Position numbers and translations under genes: made by a program | Assembly: GCF_900215155.1 (NCBI RefSeq) | Contig: NZ_LT907980.1 | Location: 806,001-870,000, forward strand | Length of the DNA stretch: 64,000 bases | Source: Marinobacter sp. LV10R510-11A | Lineage (GTDB): Bacteria; Pseudomonadota; Gammaproteobacteria; Pseudomonadales; Oleiphilaceae | Reading direction: 5' to 3' | The notes under the pieces: model-generated | Seen by the model: the letters and a program-made list of their open reading frames with translations, nothing else | Databases searched by the model: none | What the model was told of the DNA's origin: nothing | Part shown: in pieces, positions 63,457-64,000 of the stretch | Layout of the letters: every line of letters begins with the position of its first letter | Position numbering within the stretch: the first letter of the stretch is position 1

Positions 63457-63974
63457 GATGCTAATTCCGGGTAAAGTGATTTACGAGCAAACAGCAGCAG
63501 CGGAAATACCAACAGCCAACCGAACGCGAGCGCGATAAGTGACAGAGTGAGATTGGGAAGTTCCACGACACCGATTTTGCTAGCAGACCAATAGGCGAAC
63601 GAACCAGCAAATGGCGCGAACACAAAGGCCAGCCAGATTTTGCGACTGATCCAGTTCAGGGAGTGGCTTAGTGTAGTCATAAAGATAGCCCAGATCGCAA
63701 TCAGCCAGAGCGGAGTAATAAGTACTGCTCCACTGCTGCTATCCAGTATTCCGAGCCGGAACCAGAGCCCGTCGAGCAAAGACCCAATAACCGTTCCTAG
63801 CGCAATAAACTGAAGTTCTGCAAAGCGATTCTGGCTCACAAACACAAAGTGAATAAGCAGGAAAGCCAGAACTAACACCGGCCCAAGTAGGTCAGGGTAA
63901 ACCGCGCAAGCAAACCAACCGATCTGAAACAGAATGAAATTCAGCACATTACGGGCGGTTTCTGAAGTGATCAT
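63453..63974 (-). CDS. DUF2878-like inner-membrane protein
   Basis: 173 residues with five or six hydrophobic helices and few charged residues; NFILFQIGWFACAVYP is the N-terminal helix. It matches the DUF2878 pattern, a family often seen near cyclopropane-fatty-acid and short-chain dehydrogenase genes in marine gammaproteobacteria. Function is unknown. Start lies 26 bases from the window end, so any upstream operon genes are not seen. Confidence 0.75.
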   Translation of the reverse strand: MITSETARNVLNFILFQIGWFACAVYPDLLGPVLVLAFLLIHFVFVSQNRFAELQFIALGTVIGSLLDGLWFRLGILDSSSGAVLITPLWLIAIWAIFMTTLSHSLNWISRKIWLAFVFAPFAGSFAYWSASKIGVVELPNLTLSLIALAFGWLLVFPLLLFARKSLYPELAS

Positions 63975-64000
63975 ACGCTCAGTATGTTCTGCCGCTTATT

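Overview
The window is a chromosomal, housekeeping-rich stretch from a gammaproteobacterium of the Pseudomonas/Marinobacter type. I favour a Marinobacter-like marine organism. This rests on protein similarity by eye, gene order (leuCDB-asd-fimV-truA-trpFBA-accD-folC-dedD-cvpA-purF-metZ, fabI-yej/npp transporter-mltD-gloB-rnhA-dnaQ-fimL, tusDCBE-yccA-tRNA-Ser) and moderate G+C. No species call is possible without a search. I see no IS element, prophage, integrase, CRISPR array or rRNA.

Layout. Positions 1-17000 (all +) hold leucine synthesis, asd, the polar-hub protein FimV, truA, the trpFBA-accD-folC-dedD run, and cvpA-purF-metZ. Positions 16986-23792 (+) hold ftsK-lolA-rarA-serS-cobA. A convergent DAHP synthase follows (-), then a DUF1631 protein and a PilZ protein (+). 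Positions 27397-36545 (-) hold fabI, a four-gene peptide ABC transporter (YejABEF/Npp type), a LysM lytic transglycosylase and glyoxalase II. Positions 36672-40616 (+) hold a methyltransferase, rnhA, dnaQ and fimL. Positions 40696-46253 hold an SCP2 protein, SohB, an AcuI/YhdH-type reductase, a DUF934-sulfite reductase pair, a 34-codon membrane ORF and a DUF2970 protein. Positions 46287-54952 hold metH, nfuA (divergent), a DUF445 protein with a small membrane partner, and tusDCBE plus a BAX-inhibitor-1 protein. A tRNA-Ser(UGA) at 55210 is followed by a G+C-rich HDAC-desaturase pair that looks acquired. The right end has ferrochelatase, a DUF442 protein, two YeeE/YedE channel proteins, a phasin, a TetR regulator, xthA and two poorly known envelope proteins.

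Themes. Sulfur handling recurs: siroheme methyltransferase, sulfite reductase/DUF934, TusBCDE, DUF442 plus YeeE/YedE, metZ and metH. Surface motility and second-messenger control recur too: FimV, FimL, and PilZ next to DUF1631.

Most worth a second look: (1) a minus-strand promoter plus strong intrinsic terminator between the phasin gene and the YeeE/YedE pair, which fits a small RNA of about 80 nt or an attenuating leader; (2) a 111-bp hairpin element at 43340-43450 whose two arm differences are both G-U-compatible on one strand only; (3) a 34-codon single-TM ORF with a strong ribosome-binding site; (4) the tRNA-Ser-linked HDAC/desaturase cassette; (5) several perfect inverted repeats in regulatory gaps (metH/nfuA, cobA stop codon, fimV and fimL leaders). 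I found no multi-gene system that I can call new with confidence.
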